Positions 43,278 through 52,381 of a DNA stretch of 64,000 nt are shown piece after piece. The notes below the pieces were generated by a model, which did not search any database, was not told the origin of the DNA, and saw only the letters and a list, made by a program, of their open reading frames with translations. The first letter of the stretch is position 1. Every line of letters starts with the position of its first letter. This stretch comes from Anaerolineales bacterium (GTDB lineage: Bacteria; Chloroflexota; Anaerolineae; Anaerolineales; Villigracilaceae): the NCBI GenBank assembly GCA_030583905.1, contig CP129481.1:682001-746000 (forward strand), given 5' to 3'. A program made the translations under genes and the position numbers.

Positions 43278-43700
43278 ATGCTCGCTCATTTTTCTGATTC
43301 GACCCCAAAAATCACCTTAAACCCCGAGGGCAATGAGCCTGCGGACGTTTGTATCGCCAATATCAGCCCAAAAGAACGCCAAAAGCGGATGCAGTTCGGC
43401 ATCATGCAGATCGTTTTTGGCGTCGTTATTCTGGCTGTCCTGCTCCTGCTCGGCGCGGACAATGCCTGGCGTTTACCGCTTTTATTCATGTTCGCGGCGG
43501 GAGCCTCGTCCATCTTCCAAGCCCTCGATAAAACCTGAGTGGTCGAAGCTGCGCGTGGTACACGCCTCATGAATGGAACATCGGAAAAGATCGAAGACCA
43601 AAAGGAAGTCTGGGAAATCCGCTGGCAGGCGATGAGAGTCATCGTTAAAGGCACGCTGGCGGGAGCGGCGTTGACCGCACTGGCAATGTTGATTCCGTAA
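43278..43700 (+). CDS. Small two- or three-helix membrane protein interrupted by an in-frame TGA (possible selenoprotein or nonsense mutation)
   Basis: Frame 43278-43535 encodes 86 residues (NISPKERQKRMQFG, then helices FGIMQIVFGVVILAVLLLLG and WRLPLLFMFAAGASSIFQAL) up to DKT, then TGA (43536-43538). The same frame continues VVEAARGTRLMNGTSEKIED and a further helix (GTLAGAALTALAMLIP) to TAA at 43700. Homologues that I recall from Chloroflexota and cyanobacteria run straight through this point with DKTCV.LAARG.R.MD, so the TGA replaces a Cys codon. A GCGTG-GTA-CACGC hairpin lies 14 nt after TGA. Without readthrough, 43278-43538 and 43569-43700 are two fragments. AGAGGA precedes the start. Confidence 0.5.
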
Positions 43701-43716
43701 GTGACCTAAAGTTATG

Positions 43717-43748
43717 AACAGCGTCCCGTCATATGGCGGGACGCTGTT
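43717..43748. terminator. Hairpin terminator-like element
   Basis: AACAGCGTCCCG / CGGGACGCTGTT, 12-bp stem and 8-nt loop, between convergent genes. The following T-tract is weak (GTTTC). Confidence 0.6.
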
Positions 43749-43810
43749 GTTTCAGTGGGGGAGATGCTTGAGATGGCTGGCAGGCTGAAGACCGGTCATG
43801 AGGCGGAGCG

Positions 43811-44218
43811 TCACTCTCCGATCAATCTGCGATGCATCGAGCGCATACAGGCGTCCATCACGACCTGCACTCCCGCATTCCGCGCGGATAGAGCTGCCGC
43901 ATCGTGGGAAATCCCCTCCTGCATCCAAACGGCTTTTGCGCCGATCTTGATGGCTTCCTCCACCACCGGCGGGACGTCTTCCGGTTTGCGGAAGACCTGT
44001 ACCACGTCCACTGTTTCGGGGATGGAGGCGAGGTCGGGATAGGATGTTTCGCCCATGATCTCCGCCGCCATCGGGTTGACGGGGATGATGCGATACCCGT
44101 GTTCTTTTAAGTACGATGCGATCGAGTAGCTGGGTTTGTCGGGGTTGGATGACAAGCCGACCACGGCGATCGTCTTTGCAGAGGTCAGGATGTCTTTCAT
44201 CGTTTGGGTGTCGTTCAT
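43811..44218 (-). CDS. Alternative internal product: stand-alone CoA-binding protein (same frame)
   Basis: An in-frame ATG at 44218 has a strong ribosome site AAGGAG (plus 44228-44233) at 9-nt spacing and would give a 135-residue protein ([20 protein letters not shown]...). That is the normal size and start of free-standing CoA_binding_2 (YccU-like) proteins. The arrangement suggests loss of the kinase stop codon between two former neighbours, with the second start site kept. Confidence 0.55.
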   Translation of the reverse strand: MNDTQTMKDILTSAKTIAVVGLSSNPDKPSYSIASYLKEHGYRIIPVNPMAAEIMGETSYPDLASIPETVDVVQVFRKPEDVPPVVEEAIKIGAKAVWMQEGISHDAAALSARNAGVQVVMDACMRSMHRRLIGE

Positions 44219-45622
44219 GACGGTATTCTCCTTTTCATTGATGGGAATTCGGGTTGGCAGGGTGGCTTTGAAGGTCGTTTTGCCCGGTGTGGATTCGACT
44301 GATAACTGCCCGCAATGGCGGGATGCGATGATGTTGTGCGAGATGTGCAATCCCAGCCCGGTGCCCTGTCCCGGCGGCTTTGTGGTGAAGAACGGGTCGA
44401 AGATGCGCTCGCAAATCTCCGCAGGGATGCCGGGACCGTTATCTGAAATCTCGACCACCACTTTATCATTTTCCGCGTATGTGCGCAGGGTCAGCTCGCC
44501 GCTGCCGCTCATCGCATCCACGGCGTTGTCGATGATGTTTGTCCACACCTGGTTCAATTCGCTGGCATACGCTTCGATGCGAGGCAGGTCCGGCGAATAT
44601 TCGCGTTTGACGGTGACGCCGCGCTTCAACTTGTATTGCATGATGGTCAGCGTATTTTCCAGCCCTTCGTGCACATCCACTTCGAGCAGGGGTGCCTGAT
44701 CGTGATAGGTGTAGGATTTCATCGCCTGCACGATCTTCGAGATGCGCTCGGTCGCCTGCAAAACATCCGCAAGCAAAACCATCGTCAGACAACCCGCGCC
44801 CAACCAACGGATGGACAGATCGAACAAGGCGGGATTTCGGAACGGCTCAAGCGACTCACCATTCCAGCCGAAGTTGACCATCGCCGGAGCAAGCTCCCAC
44901 GCGGAGTCGACGCCGTTCGCTTCCAGCCACGCCTGAAACTGGTCGGTCAGGTCGATCTTCTCCAACGCATCAAGTTTGAGCGGCGACTCGAAGCGGCGTG
45001 ACGCCTCGTCCATGAAACCTTCCAGCCACGCGGTCTGTCCCTCACAAACCGCCTGGGATTCGATCTCATGCGTCAGGCGGATGTAGTTGAACTGCGCTTC
45101 GCGCAATTGCGATGCGCTCCTCTGCGCCGCCGCGGACGGATTGTTCAACTCGTGCGCCAGTCCCGCCGTCATCGTGCCGAGCGCCACCATCTTCTCGTGC
45201 TGATGCAGCAGGGCTTCATCCTGGATCAACCGTCCCATCACCAGATGCAGGATCGCGGTCGCTGCCGATGAACTGGACGCCAGCAATTTATCGAACGCCG
45301 CCTGTGGGATGCGCAAGACTTCCCCTCGAGTGCGCGCAATGATCGTCGCGGAACGCGGCGCGCGCGTGATCAGCGCCATCTCGCCGACCACGTCGCCTGC
45401 GCTGCGCGTATCGAGATGAATGACGGACTGCCCCGACAATTTCTGGATGATAAATTCCCCGCTTAGGATGACGTAGGCGGCTTCGCCGACGTCGCCCTGA
45501 CGGATCAATACTTCGCTTGGGTGCAGGGATACGCGCTCGCCCATGTCCACAAGCTGACGCAATTCGTCATCAGACAAGCCTTGAAATAGCAGAGATTTGC
45601 GCAGGTCGTTGAGATTCATCAC
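43811..45622 (-). CDS. Cyclic-nucleotide-binding-domain histidine kinase fused to a CoA-binding domain
   Basis: 603 residues. Residues 5-130: cNMP-binding (Crp-like) domain with [27 protein letters not shown]. Residues 140-460: histidine kinase with H box [17 protein letters not shown] (His157), N box [16 protein letters not shown]1 SDNGPGIP, G2 GTGLGLHIS. Residues 469-603: CoA_binding_2 Rossmann domain ([41 protein letters not shown]). A short spacer (INEKENTV) joins kinase and CoA domain. The spacer DNA contains AAGGAG 9 nt before an ATG (44218), so the CoA-binding part could also be made alone. Overlaps the stop of the receiver-TrxR gene upstream, so the two are coupled. Confidence 0.9.
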   Translation of the reverse strand: MMNLNDLRKSLLFQGLSDDELRQLVDMGERVSLHPSEVLIRQGDVGEAAYVILSGEFIIQKLSGQSVIHLDTRSAGDVVGEMALITRAPRSATIIARTRGEVLRIPQAAFDKLLASSSSAATAILHLVMGRLIQDEALLHQHEKMVALGTMTAGLAHELNNPSAAAQRSASQLREAQFNYIRLTHEIESQAVCEGQTAWLEGFMDEASRRFESPLKLDALEKIDLTDQFQAWLEANGVDSAWELAPAMVNFGWNGESLEPFRNPALFDLSIRWLGAGCLTMVLLADVLQATERISKIVQAMKSYTYHDQAPLLEVDVHEGLENTLTIMQYKLKRGVTVKREYSPDLPRIEAYASELNQVWTNIIDNAVDAMSGSGELTLRTYAENDKVVVEISDNGPGIPAEICERIFDPFFTTKPPGQGTGLGLHISHNIIASRHCGQLSVESTPGKTTFKATLPTRIPINEKENTVMNDTQTMKDILTSAKTIAVVGLSSNPDKPSYSIASYLKEHGYRIIPVNPMAAEIMGETSYPDLASIPETVDVVQVFRKPEDVPPVVEEAIKIGAKAVWMQEGISHDAAALSARNAGVQVVMDACMRSMHRRLIGE

Positions 45623-47274
45623 AGCGTTTTCAAATATTCCTTCATCAAGGCAAAGGCAACGGCGCCCTCACCTGCCGCGGATGCCACGCGATGGTTGGTT
45701 CCAAAGCGCACATCGCCCGCCGCGAAAATGCCCGGGACACTGGTCTCCAACAGGAACGGGGTCCGCTCCAAGGTCCAGCCGGGAGGCGGTCTGTTATCCA
45801 CCAGCGTATCGGGACCCGTGAAAATGTATCCTTTTTCGTTGCGCATCACGAGGTCGGCGACTACCTGACTTTGCGGGCGGACGCCGATGAAGACGAACAA
45901 CGCCGCCGCATCGAAGGTCCGGGCTTCATTGGTTTTCGCGTTTTTGACGATGATCTGTTCCAGCGTGTTGCCGCCCTTCACTTCCATCAGGTCGGTGTTC
46001 AATAATAGCTCGACCTTTTCATTGTCGTTCATCGCATCCACAAGATATTTCGAAGCGGTGGGCTGTGGACCGCGGATCAGCATTGTGACCTTGCTTGCGA
46101 ACCGGCTCAGGTACATGGCTCCCTGCGCGGCGGAGTTCGCGCCGCCCGCCACAAACACGTGCCGGTCTTTGTAATTCACCGCCTCGGTGTACGCCGCGCC
46201 GTAATAGATCCCCGCGCCGGTGAATTTGTCCGCGCCGGGCATTTTCAACATGTGGAATGAAGCGCCGGTGGCGATCAACACTGCATGACAGGAAATCTCC
46301 GTTCCATCTGCCAGTGTGACGATGCGATACGCATCCCTGACGAAGACCCGGCTTGCCTCCTGCGCGGACAGAATCTCCACGCCGAAACGCTTTGCCTGCG
46401 ACACCGCGCGGCGGGCGAGATCGTCCCCGGAGATGCCGCTGGGAAAACCGAGATAATTCTCGATCTTCGGGCTGCTGCCTGCCTGCCCGCCCGGCGCGCC
46501 TTTTTCGACGACAAGACAGCGATACCCTTCCGAACCTCCATACACCGCGGCTGCCAGCCCGGCGGGACCGCTGCCGATGATCACGATGTCGTAAAACGGG
46601 AGTTCGGCGCGTGTTTGCAGACCGGCTTTATCCGCCAGTTCCTTCAAATTCGGCTGGGTCAATAGGCTTCCATCGGGAAAGAATACGACGGGGAGTTTTG
46701 TCGTTTCGGAGGAAAGCCCGTCCACCAGCTGGCGCGCATTCGCATCCTTTTCGATGTCCAGCCATTGATAGGGGATCTGGTGCCTCGTCAGAAAATCCTT
46801 GACCTGATGACTGGATAACGACCACTGCGTCCCCGCGACGCGGATCCCTTCATAAGGCAGCCGCACATGGGCTTTCCAGTCCTCCAGCAGTTCATCGAGG
46901 ATGGGATACAGCCGTTCCTCCGGCGGATGCCACGGCTTCATCAAATAATAATCAAGCCCGATCTCATTGATGGAATCGATGGCGGCTTGCGTATCGGCGT
47001 AGGCGGTGAGCAGAACCCGCTTCGCCTGCGGCTGGGATTTGATCGCCTCGGCAAGGAATTCCGTTCCGCTGATGGCGGGCATGCGTTGATCCACCAAAAA
47101 CAGCGCGACAGGTTCGCCGCGTTCCTGTAATTTCTTTAGATAATCCAGCGCAACGGCTCCCGAATCGATCGGCAGGATGCGGTAATCCCGCCCGTAGCGG
47201 GAACGCAGATCGCGTTCTATCGAACTTAGAACGGCGGAATCATCATCGATGGTGAAGATCACGGGTTTTGCCAT
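45619..47274 (-). CDS. Receiver domain - glutaredoxin-like - thioredoxin-reductase-like flavoprotein
   Basis: 551 residues. Residues 1-125: response-regulator receiver with VIFTIDDDSAV, Asp62 in LFLVDQRMPAISG, Thr/Lys in LLTAYADT and YLMKPW. Residues about 145-215: glutaredoxin/thioredoxin-like fold (SLSSHQVKDFLTRHQIPYQW, LPVVFFPDG) with no CxxC. Residues 228-551: FAD/NAD-binding TrxR-like domain (DIVIIGSGPAGLAAAVYGGS, VFVAGGANSAAQGAMYL, GIFAAGDVRFG). The TrxR CxxC is absent; the corresponding sequence has no Cys pair. No DNA-binding output. Upstream partner of the cNMP-histidine kinase, with a 4-base overlap. Confidence 0.9.
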   Translation of the reverse strand: MAKPVIFTIDDDSAVLSSIERDLRSRYGRDYRILPIDSGAVALDYLKKLQERGEPVALFLVDQRMPAISGTEFLAEAIKSQPQAKRVLLTAYADTQAAIDSINEIGLDYYLMKPWHPPEERLYPILDELLEDWKAHVRLPYEGIRVAGTQWSLSSHQVKDFLTRHQIPYQWLDIEKDANARQLVDGLSSETTKLPVVFFPDGSLLTQPNLKELADKAGLQTRAELPFYDIVIIGSGPAGLAAAVYGGSEGYRCLVVEKGAPGGQAGSSPKIENYLGFPSGISGDDLARRAVSQAKRFGVEILSAQEASRVFVRDAYRIVTLADGTEISCHAVLIATGASFHMLKMPGADKFTGAGIYYGAAYTEAVNYKDRHVFVAGGANSAAQGAMYLSRFASKVTMLIRGPQPTASKYLVDAMNDNEKVELLLNTDLMEVKGGNTLEQIIVKNAKTNEARTFDAAALFVFIGVRPQSQVVADLVMRNEKGYIFTGPDTLVDNRPPPGWTLERTPFLLETSVPGIFAAGDVRFGTNHRVASAAGEGAVAFALMKEYLKTL

Positions 47275-47387
47275 GGGCGTTTTCCCTGAATTGGGTGGGG
47301 GATGTCTGTTATTCTAACACCGTGACAGGGGATGGGATGCCTTGCGCGTTATAATCAACTCAAAATTCAAGATCGGAAAACGAATCC

Positions 47388-48155
47388 ATGCATATTCTTG
47401 TAACTAACGATGACGGCGTACAGGCGCCCGGACTTCTCGCACTCGCGCAGGAGATGCGCAAACTCGGCAAAGTGACCGTCTTTGCGCCGGATAAGAACTG
47501 GTCAGCTTCGGGGCATGTGAAGACGATGGAACGTCCCTTGCGGGTGAAGGAGACCATCCTTGCAGATGGCACTTCCGCATTTGCATCGGATGGCGCACCG
47601 TCGGATTGTGTGGCGTTGCCCATGCTCGGTCTCATCGAGGAGCAGATCGATCTCGTCGTTTCGGGCATCAATCCCAACGCCAACATCGGGCATGACGTGA
47701 CTTATTCCGGCACGGTCACTGCCGCGATGGAAGCGGTCATCGCAGGCGTGAAGGGCATCGCAGTCTCGCTGGATTCGCCGGAGGGGCACAAAGGTCCACT
47801 CGACTACTCAACTGCCGCCGTAGTCGCGAAGCGCATTGCGGAACAGGTCATCGCGGACGGTCTGCCAGAAGGCGTCGTCTTGAATGTCAATGTGCCGTAT
47901 CTTAAAGAGTCCGAACTCAAGGGATATATGATCACCCGTCAGGGACTGCGCGTCTATCGCGATGCGCTCGATGTGCGCATTGACCCGCGCGGCAAGCCGT
48001 ATTACTGGATCGGCGGTGAAGCGCCAACGGGCGTGGCGGAGGACGGCACCGACTTCGGCGCGCTCGCGCAGGGATACGTATCCATCACGCCGCTGCAATT
48101 GGACTTGACGCATGTCAGGGCGATGGATGTGTTGAAGAAGTGGAAATTTGAGTGA
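47388..48155 (+). CDS. surE: 5'/3'-nucleotidase SurE
   Basis: 255 residues. Metal-dependent survival-protein phosphatase for nucleoside monophosphates. Metal-site motif MHILVTNDDGVQAPGLLALA (Asp-Asp) and the downstream Ser/Asn ligands (SASGHVKTME, VSGINPNANIGHDVTYSGTV) are intact. A TATAAT is seen at 47350-47355, 32 bases before the ATG. The next gene (DUF2721) starts within its stop codon region, so they are co-expressed. Confidence 0.95.
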   Translation: MHILVTNDDGVQAPGLLALAQEMRKLGKVTVFAPDKNWSASGHVKTMERPLRVKETILADGTSAFASDGAPSDCVALPMLGLIEEQIDLVVSGINPNANIGHDVTYSGTVTAAMEAVIAGVKGIAVSLDSPEGHKGPLDYSTAAVVAKRIAEQVIADGLPEGVVLNVNVPYLKESELKGYMITRQGLRVYRDALDVRIDPRGKPYYWIGGEAPTGVAEDGTDFGALAQGYVSITPLQLDLTHVRAMDVLKKWKFE

Positions 48156-48607
48156 ACTCCATCAACGAACTTATCCCCGTCTTGCAAACCGCCGTCGGAC
48201 CGGTCATTCTGATCTCTGGTGTTGGCTTGCTTCTACTCAGTATGACCAATCGCTTTTCGCGCATTATCGACCGTGCCCGCAATTTACTGGCAATCTCTGA
48301 AACCCAAAGTGGACCTGTTCAACAGAAGACGCTTGCTCAGATCGATATATTGTGGAGTCAGGCAAAGTTGATTCGCCTTTCGATCCTTTTCGCAGCCATC
48401 AGTCTGTTGTGCGCGGCATTGCTCATCATCATTCTGTTCATCACCGCGCTGTTCGGCATTGAAGATGCATGGCTGTTGAGCCTCATCTTTGTCGTCTGCA
48501 TGGGATCGTTGATCGCATCTCTGATCGTTTTTATCACTGATATCAACCGCTCGCTCTCGGCTTTCAAGGTGGAGTTGTATGGGTATGAGACCAAACAGGA
48601 AGGATGA
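48152..48607 (+). CDS. DUF2721 family membrane protein
   Basis: 151 residues, GTG start overlapping the surE stop. DUF2721 pattern: ELIPVLQTAVGPVILISGVG, LLLSMTNRFSRIIDRARNL and a helix-turn (QIDILWSQAKLIRLSILFAA), then two membrane helices. Three helices in total. Function unknown; the family is common in cyanobacteria, proteobacteria and Chloroflexota. Confidence 0.9.
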   Translation: MNSINELIPVLQTAVGPVILISGVGLLLLSMTNRFSRIIDRARNLLAISETQSGPVQQKTLAQIDILWSQAKLIRLSILFAAISLLCAALLIIILFITALFGIEDAWLLSLIFVVCMGSLIASLIVFITDINRSLSAFKVELYGYETKQEG

Positions 48608-48609
48608 TC

Positions 48610-48900
48610 ATGAACTTTCTCAAAAAACTTTTTTCCCCTCCCGCCAAACCTGAAAAACGCTACTACGTCTTCACGGTCAAATGCCTGCGCTGCGGTGAAT
48701 TGATCGAAGGGCGCGTGGATTTGGACAACGATCCCAGCGTGGAATATGAAGAAGGCGGCGACGTGTACTACGCCCGCAAGATGTTGATCGGTGAGAGCCG
48801 ATGCTTCCAGCGTATCGAAGCCACCTTCAAATTCACGCCTGCGCGCACGTTGATCGAGCGTCAGGTCACCGGCGGGAAGTTCGTTTCACAAACCGAATAA
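48610..48900 (+). CDS. Small hypothetical protein with two cysteines
   Basis: 96 residues from the ATG at 48610, with AGGAAGG 6 bases upstream; the ATG at 48604 is also in frame. VFTVKCLRCGELIEGRVDLD contains a zinc-ribbon-like CxxC, followed by an acidic segment and a basic C terminus (TLIERQVTGGKF). A soluble protein with a possible single metal site or half zinc ribbon. Ends in TAATG shared with the next gene, so it is translated in one polycistron with surE and DUF2721. Confidence 0.78.
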   Translation: MNFLKKLFSPPAKPEKRYYVFTVKCLRCGELIEGRVDLDNDPSVEYEEGGDVYYARKMLIGESRCFQRIEATFKFTPARTLIERQVTGGKFVSQTE

Positions 48901-50423
48901 TGCGCCGCATTCAATACGTCGTCCTCACACTGCTCGCCGCCTTCCTAATCGTTCAGGCGGCTTATTCCCTGCAATGGACTCCCACGCACGACGCCGCGCC
49001 GCTGCTGTACGAAGTTTTCCTCATGCAGGGCGGCGCCATGCCCTACCGCGACATCTTCGACTTTCAAATGCCGGGCGCGTACGCCGCTTACTATCTGCTC
49101 GGCATCGTCAGCAACTTTGGTCCGCTTCGCCTGCGCATCCTCGATCTGCTGATTCTCGCCGCGCTCATCACCATCACCTATTTTGCAATTCAACGCTGCG
49201 GGAAGCTTCCCGCGATTGCTGCGGGTGTGCTCTTCGGGTTGAAATACCTTCAAGGCGGTCCGTCCCTTGCGCTTCAACGCGAATATCTCCTGCTCATTTT
49301 CATCGCGCTTGCCCTGTTGATCGGGATACGTCGTGACTATCTGACTCTCAAACATCGTCTCACGCTCGGGCTTTTATTCGGTCTATCGGCAGTCATCAAG
49401 CCCCACGCCGCGCTCGGACTCCTGCCCTTTCTGCTTTTTGACATTGCAGACCTTCGTCAACGCCCGGGCGTTTCCCTTCAATCGCTTATCAAGGAAAGCC
49501 TCCTTCCAATGGGATTTGGTTTCCTCATTCCTATTTCGCTCGCCGCCCTCTGGCTCCTATTCACCAATTCGCTATTACCTTTCCTTGATATTGCCGCAAA
49601 CTACTGGGGCTTGTACTCGCAGATCAACGGGCGCATGGAAGTCACCTCCGGCATGGAACGCTGGCTCTTCATCCTCGCCCAACTCCCACACTTCGGCGGA
49701 TACGCGCTCTGGTTGATTCCCGCAGGCTTGGGAGTTTATCTCAATCGAGATCGCCAAACCTATCTTCTTGCCGCCCTCGCGCTCTGTTACGCCATCTACC
49801 CCGCTTTGTCAGGTCAATTCTTCCCATATCACTACATTCCATTCATCTATTTCATAATTTTGCTGGCGTCGCTAACACTCTCATCTTTCCGCTCCCCACT
49901 TTCCACTTTCCACTTTCCACAACCTTCTTTTCTCTTTCATCTTTCGTCTCTCCTCTTACTTATTACCATCATCCTCACCATCCGCCCCTCCACCGCCTTC
50001 CTGCGCCAAATCGAAGGCAAACCTATCACCACCTCCACGGACCGCGCAGGTGACATCGCCCGCTTTCTTGAACGGAATCTCGAACCCGGCGATACCGTCC
50101 AGCCGTTGGATTGGACGGGCGGCTCCTTGCTCGCCATGCTCCAAACCCGTACACCGATAGCCACACCATATGTGTTCGATTTCTATTTCTATCATCATGT
50201 CTCCGAGCCCTACATTCAATCCCTCCGCGCGGACTTCATGACTCAATTGCAGAACGCCGATCCGCGTTTCATCATCGAGGTCACCGCCATAGACAAACCC
50301 TGGGTCACCGGCGAAGATACTTCACGGGATTTCCCTGAACTGCGCGTATTTCTGGATGAACGTTATTCCATTACAATGGAACGCGACGATTACATCATCT
50401 ACGAATTAGACGATGGTCGATAG
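48900..50423 (+). CDS. GT-C type polytopic membrane glycosyltransferase (family 39-like)
   Basis: 507 residues from the ATG at 48900. About eleven membrane helices; the first periplasmic loop has THDAAPLLYEVFLMQGGAMP and YRDIFDFQMPGAYAAYY, the Asp-containing motif of PMT/GT39-type enzymes. The C-terminal soluble domain (360-507) is small (RPSTAFLRQIEGKPITTSTD...). Lipid-linked sugars are the usual donors. Near residues 330-345 the coding DNA contains a 7-bp tandem repeat (49894-49920) translated as PLSTFHFP, an intragenic copy of an intergenic repeat. Confidence 0.72.
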   Translation: MRRIQYVVLTLLAAFLIVQAAYSLQWTPTHDAAPLLYEVFLMQGGAMPYRDIFDFQMPGAYAAYYLLGIVSNFGPLRLRILDLLILAALITITYFAIQRCGKLPAIAAGVLFGLKYLQGGPSLALQREYLLLIFIALALLIGIRRDYLTLKHRLTLGLLFGLSAVIKPHAALGLLPFLLFDIADLRQRPGVSLQSLIKESLLPMGFGFLIPISLAALWLLFTNSLLPFLDIAANYWGLYSQINGRMEVTSGMERWLFILAQLPHFGGYALWLIPAGLGVYLNRDRQTYLLAALALCYAIYPALSGQFFPYHYIPFIYFIILLASLTLSSFRSPLSTFHFPQPSFLFHLSSLLLLITIILTIRPSTAFLRQIEGKPITTSTDRAGDIARFLERNLEPGDTVQPLDWTGGSLLAMLQTRTPIATPYVFDFYFYHHVSEPYIQSLRADFMTQLQNADPRFIIEVTAIDKPWVTGEDTSRDFPELRVFLDERYSITMERDDYIIYELDDGR

Positions 50424-50468
50424 ACCACAGGCCGTGTCCGTCCATCGTCAACTGTCCACCGTCCGACA

Positions 50469-51971
50469 ATGAAACGCCTCTCCATCATCTATCTCACCAT
50501 CCCCTTTTTTCTCTTCCTTTTCGGCTGGGTGCGGTTATCCGTCGCGCTGCCACTTGCAATCATCTTACTCTTCGCTCTTTACAAATTGCTGGCTGACAAT
50601 AACGGAACACCTTTTCTTTTTACTCTTTCTCCAAAAAACTGGTCACCGTCCACTGTTTATTGGTTACTGGTCACTGTCTTCTGGCTCCTGCTCTCCGGCA
50701 TCGGCGGTTACGCTTTCCAAAACTGGGACCATCACTGGCGCAACGCCGTCTTCCGTGATCTGATTCTCTTTGACCACCCCATCTACTTCACCCACCCCGA
50801 GCGCGGACCGATCAATATGCTGGTCTATTACGTCGGCTACTGGCTTCCCGCCGCGTGGATCGGCAAGCTCCTTGGCTGGGGTGCTGCAAACTTCGCGCTC
50901 TTCATTTGGACGCTCATCGGCTTGTTGCTTGTTACTCATCACCTCGGTAACTTCTTCAAAACCTCCAACCTCAAAGCGGCACTACTCCTCATCTTCTTCA
51001 GCGGACTCGACTTCCTCGGCACGCTTTTCTTTCCGCAGGACTATCCGACTATTATTCCGCCCATCACTCATCTCGAAACTTGGGCTGGGAATCTGCAATA
51101 CTCATCCTTCACGACGCAATTGTTCTGGGTGTTCAATCAGGCGATTCCGGCGTGGTTGATAATTTCTGTCATTGCGAGTCTTGCAGATGCGAAGCAATCT
51201 AACACACGAAATGAACTCATCCTCCTCTGGTCGCTCTGCTTCTTCTTCGCTCCCCTCGCCTCGCTGGGACTGCTCCCTTATATCCTTATTGAATTTATTA
51301 AACAGACTAATTTTAAATCTCCCTTCAAACACATCCGCTGGGAAAAGATCCTCGCCGCCATTATCATCTTTCTTCTTTCCGCTTTCTTCTTCACATCCAA
51401 CACCGCCGCCCAATCCCGCGGACTGCAATCCATTCATCCCGATAAATTCATCGCCTTCTTTCTGCTCGAAGGCGGAATTCTCTGGCTTATTCTTGCTCCA
51501 TCCAAATTCCGCGATCCGCGCTGGATGGTCACCGGTGTTCTCCTTGCCGTCATCCCCTTCGTCCAACTCGGCAGTGACCGTGACTTCGTCATGCGTGCCT
51601 CTATTGCCCCGCTTTTCTATCTTATGCTGATGACCGGCGAGACGATCTTCAATAAAACCACAGCGCGCTTGTTACTTACTACTTGTTACTTATTACTCCT
51701 AATCGGCGCTCTCACTCCCCTCTACGAAATCAACCGCTCCATCTATCGGACGTATGAGTATTACTTTGTTTTGGATGACAGCCAAAAGGCACAACCCATC
51801 GAAGAGCCTGTCACCCGCCTCCCGCTGCCGGGCGTGCCTGAGTACGAACATCCCAACTCACTCATCGCGAACGGTGTCCCCACCCTAAAATTTATGGAAG
51901 ATCAACTCTCACGGAATTTCGTTGCCAACGTCCGTCAGACGTTCTTCTACCGGTATCTTGCAAAGCGATAA
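50469..51971 (+). CDS. Hypothetical polytopic membrane protein (GT-C-like)
   Basis: 500 residues, about twelve membrane helices (KRLSIIYLTIPFFLFLFGWV...). The first extracytoplasmic loop has NWDHHWRNAVFRDLILFDHP with an Asp-His-His, and later GPINMLVYYVGYWLPAAWIG. The layout matches GT-C enzymes that act on polyprenyl-linked sugars, but no family motif is decisive. The 45-bp spacer before it and part of its 5' region are rich in GTCCACCGTC-type microrepeats. It probably forms a pair with the glycosyltransferase 46 bases upstream. Confidence 0.7.
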   Translation: MKRLSIIYLTIPFFLFLFGWVRLSVALPLAIILLFALYKLLADNNGTPFLFTLSPKNWSPSTVYWLLVTVFWLLLSGIGGYAFQNWDHHWRNAVFRDLILFDHPIYFTHPERGPINMLVYYVGYWLPAAWIGKLLGWGAANFALFIWTLIGLLLVTHHLGNFFKTSNLKAALLLIFFSGLDFLGTLFFPQDYPTIIPPITHLETWAGNLQYSSFTTQLFWVFNQAIPAWLIISVIASLADAKQSNTRNELILLWSLCFFFAPLASLGLLPYILIEFIKQTNFKSPFKHIRWEKILAAIIIFLLSAFFFTSNTAAQSRGLQSIHPDKFIAFFLLEGGILWLILAPSKFRDPRWMVTGVLLAVIPFVQLGSDRDFVMRASIAPLFYLMLMTGETIFNKTTARLLLTTCYLLLLIGALTPLYEINRSIYRTYEYYFVLDDSQKAQPIEEPVTRLPLPGVPEYEHPNSLIANGVPTLKFMEDQLSRNFVANVRQTFFYRYLAKR

Positions 51972-51994
51972 TCGGTTTACTGAAAGGAATTCCC

Positions 51995-52381
51995 ATGCCT
52001 TCCTATTCATCCCCTCCAAATCAACAAGCCTATTATGAACAAGTATGGAATCTCGTCCGCCAGATTCCACGCGGAAAAGCCGCCACCTATGGGCAGATCG
52101 CCAAAATGATTCCCCCGCCCAATGGCGTGGATATTGAAGCCTACGCCGCATTTGCTCCGCGTTGGGTGGGCGGCGCGATGGCAAACTGCCCCGATGATGT
52201 TCCCTGGCAGCGTGTCATCAATTCGCAAGGTAAGATCAGTGAACGACCTGGGGCGGAGAGACAGCGTCAATTGTTGGAGCAGGAAGGGGTGGAGTTCGAT
52301 GCGAAGGATCGGGTTGATTTGAAGAAATATGGGTGGAAGGGTTTATCCAGTGATGAGGTCGAACAGCCAAAACTTTTCTAG
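51995..52381 (+). CDS. Alkyltransferase-like (ATL) MGMT-family DNA-binding protein
   Basis: 128 residues. MGMT DNA-binding domain: VWNLVRQIPRGKAATYGQIA, APRWVGGAMANCPDDVPWQR. The alkyl-acceptor PCHR is replaced by PWQR, so the protein cannot dealkylate DNA. It should act as an ATL that flags O6-alkylguanine for nucleotide excision repair. AAAGG precedes the ATG. Its TAG stop is shared with the stop of holA on the opposite strand (CTAG). Confidence 0.92.
   Translation: MPSYSSPPNQQAYYEQVWNLVRQIPRGKAATYGQIAKMIPPPNGVDIEAYAAFAPRWVGGAMANCPDDVPWQRVINSQGKISERPGAERQRQLLEQEGVEFDAKDRVDLKKYGWKGLSSDEVEQPKLF

Noticed and set aside
45619..47274. Classical thioredoxin reductase
   Set aside because: The redox CxxC is missing and a receiver domain is attached at the N terminus.
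51995..52381. Active O6-methylguanine-DNA methyltransferase
   Set aside because: The acceptor motif is PWQR instead of PCHR.
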